From Flavobacteriales bacterium UBA5933 (GTDB lineage: Bacteria; Bacteroidota; Bacteroidia; Flavobacteriales; Weeksellaceae), in contig DJDD01000172.1 in the NCBI GenBank assembly GCA_002430925.1, forward strand, positions 1 through 30,776: DNA of 30,776 bases, written 5' to 3'. Below are positions 30,103 through 30,776 of this stretch, one piece after another. The notes under the pieces are model-generated. The model was not told where the DNA came from and did not search any database. It saw only the letters and a program-made list of their open reading frames with translations. The first letter of the stretch is position 1, and every line of letters starts with the position of its first letter. The position numbers and the translations under genes are program-made.

Positions 30103-30127
30103 TAATTATATCAATTATTTATATACT

Positions 30128-30158
30128 AAAAGTGATGTCATAATGACATCACTTTTTT
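30128..30158 (+). terminator. Terminator of tsf
   Basis: AAAAGTGATGTCA (30128-30140) pairs perfectly with TGACATCACTTTT (30144-30156), 3-nt loop, T-run following. Confidence 0.85.
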
Positions 30159-30182
30159 GTTTGGTATAAGTTTTGTATTCAT

Positions 30183-30212
30183 TTGATTAATAAATTTTTA
30201 TTGCTATATTTG
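30183..30212 (+). promoter_or_regulatory. Promoter of the sorting-domain gene
   Basis: TTG (30183-30185), a 19-nt spacer and TATATTTG (30205-30212): a full-consensus promoter, about 16 nt before the ATG at 30229. Confidence 0.65.
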
Positions 30213-30228
30213 TTAATAACGAATGCAT

Positions 30229-30555
30229 ATGAAGCACTATATACTATTTATATCTTTTTTACTAACCTTTAATACCCTATCTGCTCAAGCTAAATTTGAT
30301 CAAGATAGGCATGCATCTACGATATATCCTAATCCTGCAACGTCTTCATTTACAATTAAATTTGACAATCCTTCAAAAGTGGTTAATATTTCGGTGTACT
30401 CTATTATAGGAAATGAAGTATTAAATAAAAAAATTAATGCTTATGATAAGGATAAAGTAACTTTTAATGTACAAAATTTAAGAACAGGTAAATATATTGT
30501 TCGTATTTTAAATAATGATGGTTCGACTGAAACACAATCATTAATCAAAAATTAA
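30229..30555 (+). CDS. Short exported protein made of a T9SS type A sorting domain
   Basis: 108 residues from the ATG at 30229; an in-frame ATG two codons earlier (30223) is possible. A signal peptide (about 1-20, ending TLSAQA) is followed after a dozen residues by IYPNPATSSFTIKF, VSVYSIIGNEVL-like IISVYSIIGN, and RTGKYIVRILNNDGSTETQSLIKN, the markers of the type A T9SS C-terminal sorting domain. There is no passenger domain. The domain is normally removed when a T9SS cargo is attached or released, so a lone copy is either a cargo with no passenger, a remnant, or something that uses the T9SS another way. It has a strong promoter and its own terminator, so it is probably expressed. Confidence 0.88.
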   Translation: MKHYILFISFLLTFNTLSAQAKFDQDRHASTIYPNPATSSFTIKFDNPSKVVNISVYSIIGNEVLNKKINAYDKDKVTFNVQNLRTGKYIVRILNNDGSTETQSLIKN

Positions 30556-30573
30556 CAAGTAATTTGTAAAATA

Positions 30574-30626
30574 CAACTCAAAAAAAGTAGCTTTAAAAAT
30601 TTTTAAAAGCTACTTTTTTTGAGTTG
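30574..30626. terminator. Very long hairpin, bidirectional terminator
   Basis: A 21-bp perfect stem (30574-30594 with 30606-30626) continues inward through AAAAATTTTT with one bulged A, so almost all 53 nt pair. It is 18 nt after the sorting-domain gene. Confidence 0.8.
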
Positions 30627-30707
30627 ATATAATTTTATTATTACAGAAAAGGATAATCAATGTAACTTTTTTCTCTTTTATGTTGATGTAGCTGCTTTTA
30701 ATAATTA

Positions 30708-30776
30708 TCTGGGCAGGCGGGCAGGCTTTCTATTACAATCTTTTTTCGATTGGCCTTTGAGTAAAGTCGAAATGCA
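30708..30776 (-). repeat. Structured dispersed repeat, copy F (degenerate, cut by window end)
   Basis: On the minus strand the 3' part matches copies B and C (GATTGTAATAGAAAGC), but the small hairpin is replaced by a tandem 8-bp GGGCAGGC duplication (30711-30726, plus strand). The long-hairpin loop carries the nested module TTGGCCTTTGAGTAAAG, followed by TCGAAATGCA as in copy A but in the opposite direction relative to the core. The rest is outside the window. Confidence 0.6.

Overview
This is a strongly AT-rich chromosomal segment from a member of the Bacteroidota, class Flavobacteriia. The evidence is menaquinone methyltransferase next to a PorT-type barrel of the type IX secretion system (T9SS), a lone T9SS C-terminal sorting domain protein, Bacteroidota promoters (TTG, about 19-22 nt, then TAnnTTTG) and the rplM-rpsI-rpsB-tsf block. 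A Weeksellaceae-type host such as Empedobacter is a guess from protein style, not proven. No phage, plasmid, CRISPR or tRNA gene is visible.

Layout. 1-2400: 5' end of a minus-strand gene (acyltransferase-like), then a padR-pspC operon with a possible autoregulatory operator. 2495-6728: an S1/P1 nuclease, a Schlafen/AlbA_2-like protein joined to a secreted M28 peptidase, and a periplasmic thioredoxin. 7100-10359: small accessory genes (DUF4268, MmcQ/YjbR, gamma carbonic anhydrase, LuxE-type acyltransferase, MepB). 10981-13560: an M49-like lipoprotein peptidase, a PH-domain gene broken by two homopolymer frameshifts, and a YqiA-like esterase. 13657-17131: secA and a DUF2795 gene. 17299-20584: nitronate monooxygenase-like enzyme, YwbE, an MBL-fold hydrolase, and an ATP-cone/Mrr nuclease fusion. 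20693-22841: FabH-like synthase and aroC. 22967-25118: small membrane protein, menaquinone methyltransferase, PorT. 25152-27264: acyl-CoA dehydrogenase and an FAH-family hydrolase. 27440-30102: ribosomal proteins L13, S9, S2 and EF-Ts, with structured leaders. 30229-30555: the sorting-domain protein.

The most unusual signal is a dispersed, structured repeat present in five complete copies (6870-7020, 8673-8776, 10385-10493, 10797-10911, 19538-19655) and one degenerate copy cut by the window end (30708-30776). Copies fold as a three-way junction: an outer stem, a long variable hairpin, and a small hairpin with a GNA-like triloop. Each stem is kept by compensating changes between copies, and the only non-Watson-Crick pairs in the long stem are G-U on one strand, which assigns a sense strand. 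Three copies are flanked by inverted GTTTAAAC-type motifs, giving a MITE-like unit of about 220-255 bp. All five complete copies point their 3' end at the closest start codon, 25-94 nt away. No transposase for them lies in the window. A second small repeat module sits in the loop of some copies. This could be a mobile structured-RNA or REP-like element associated with promoters; its function is unknown from sequence alone.
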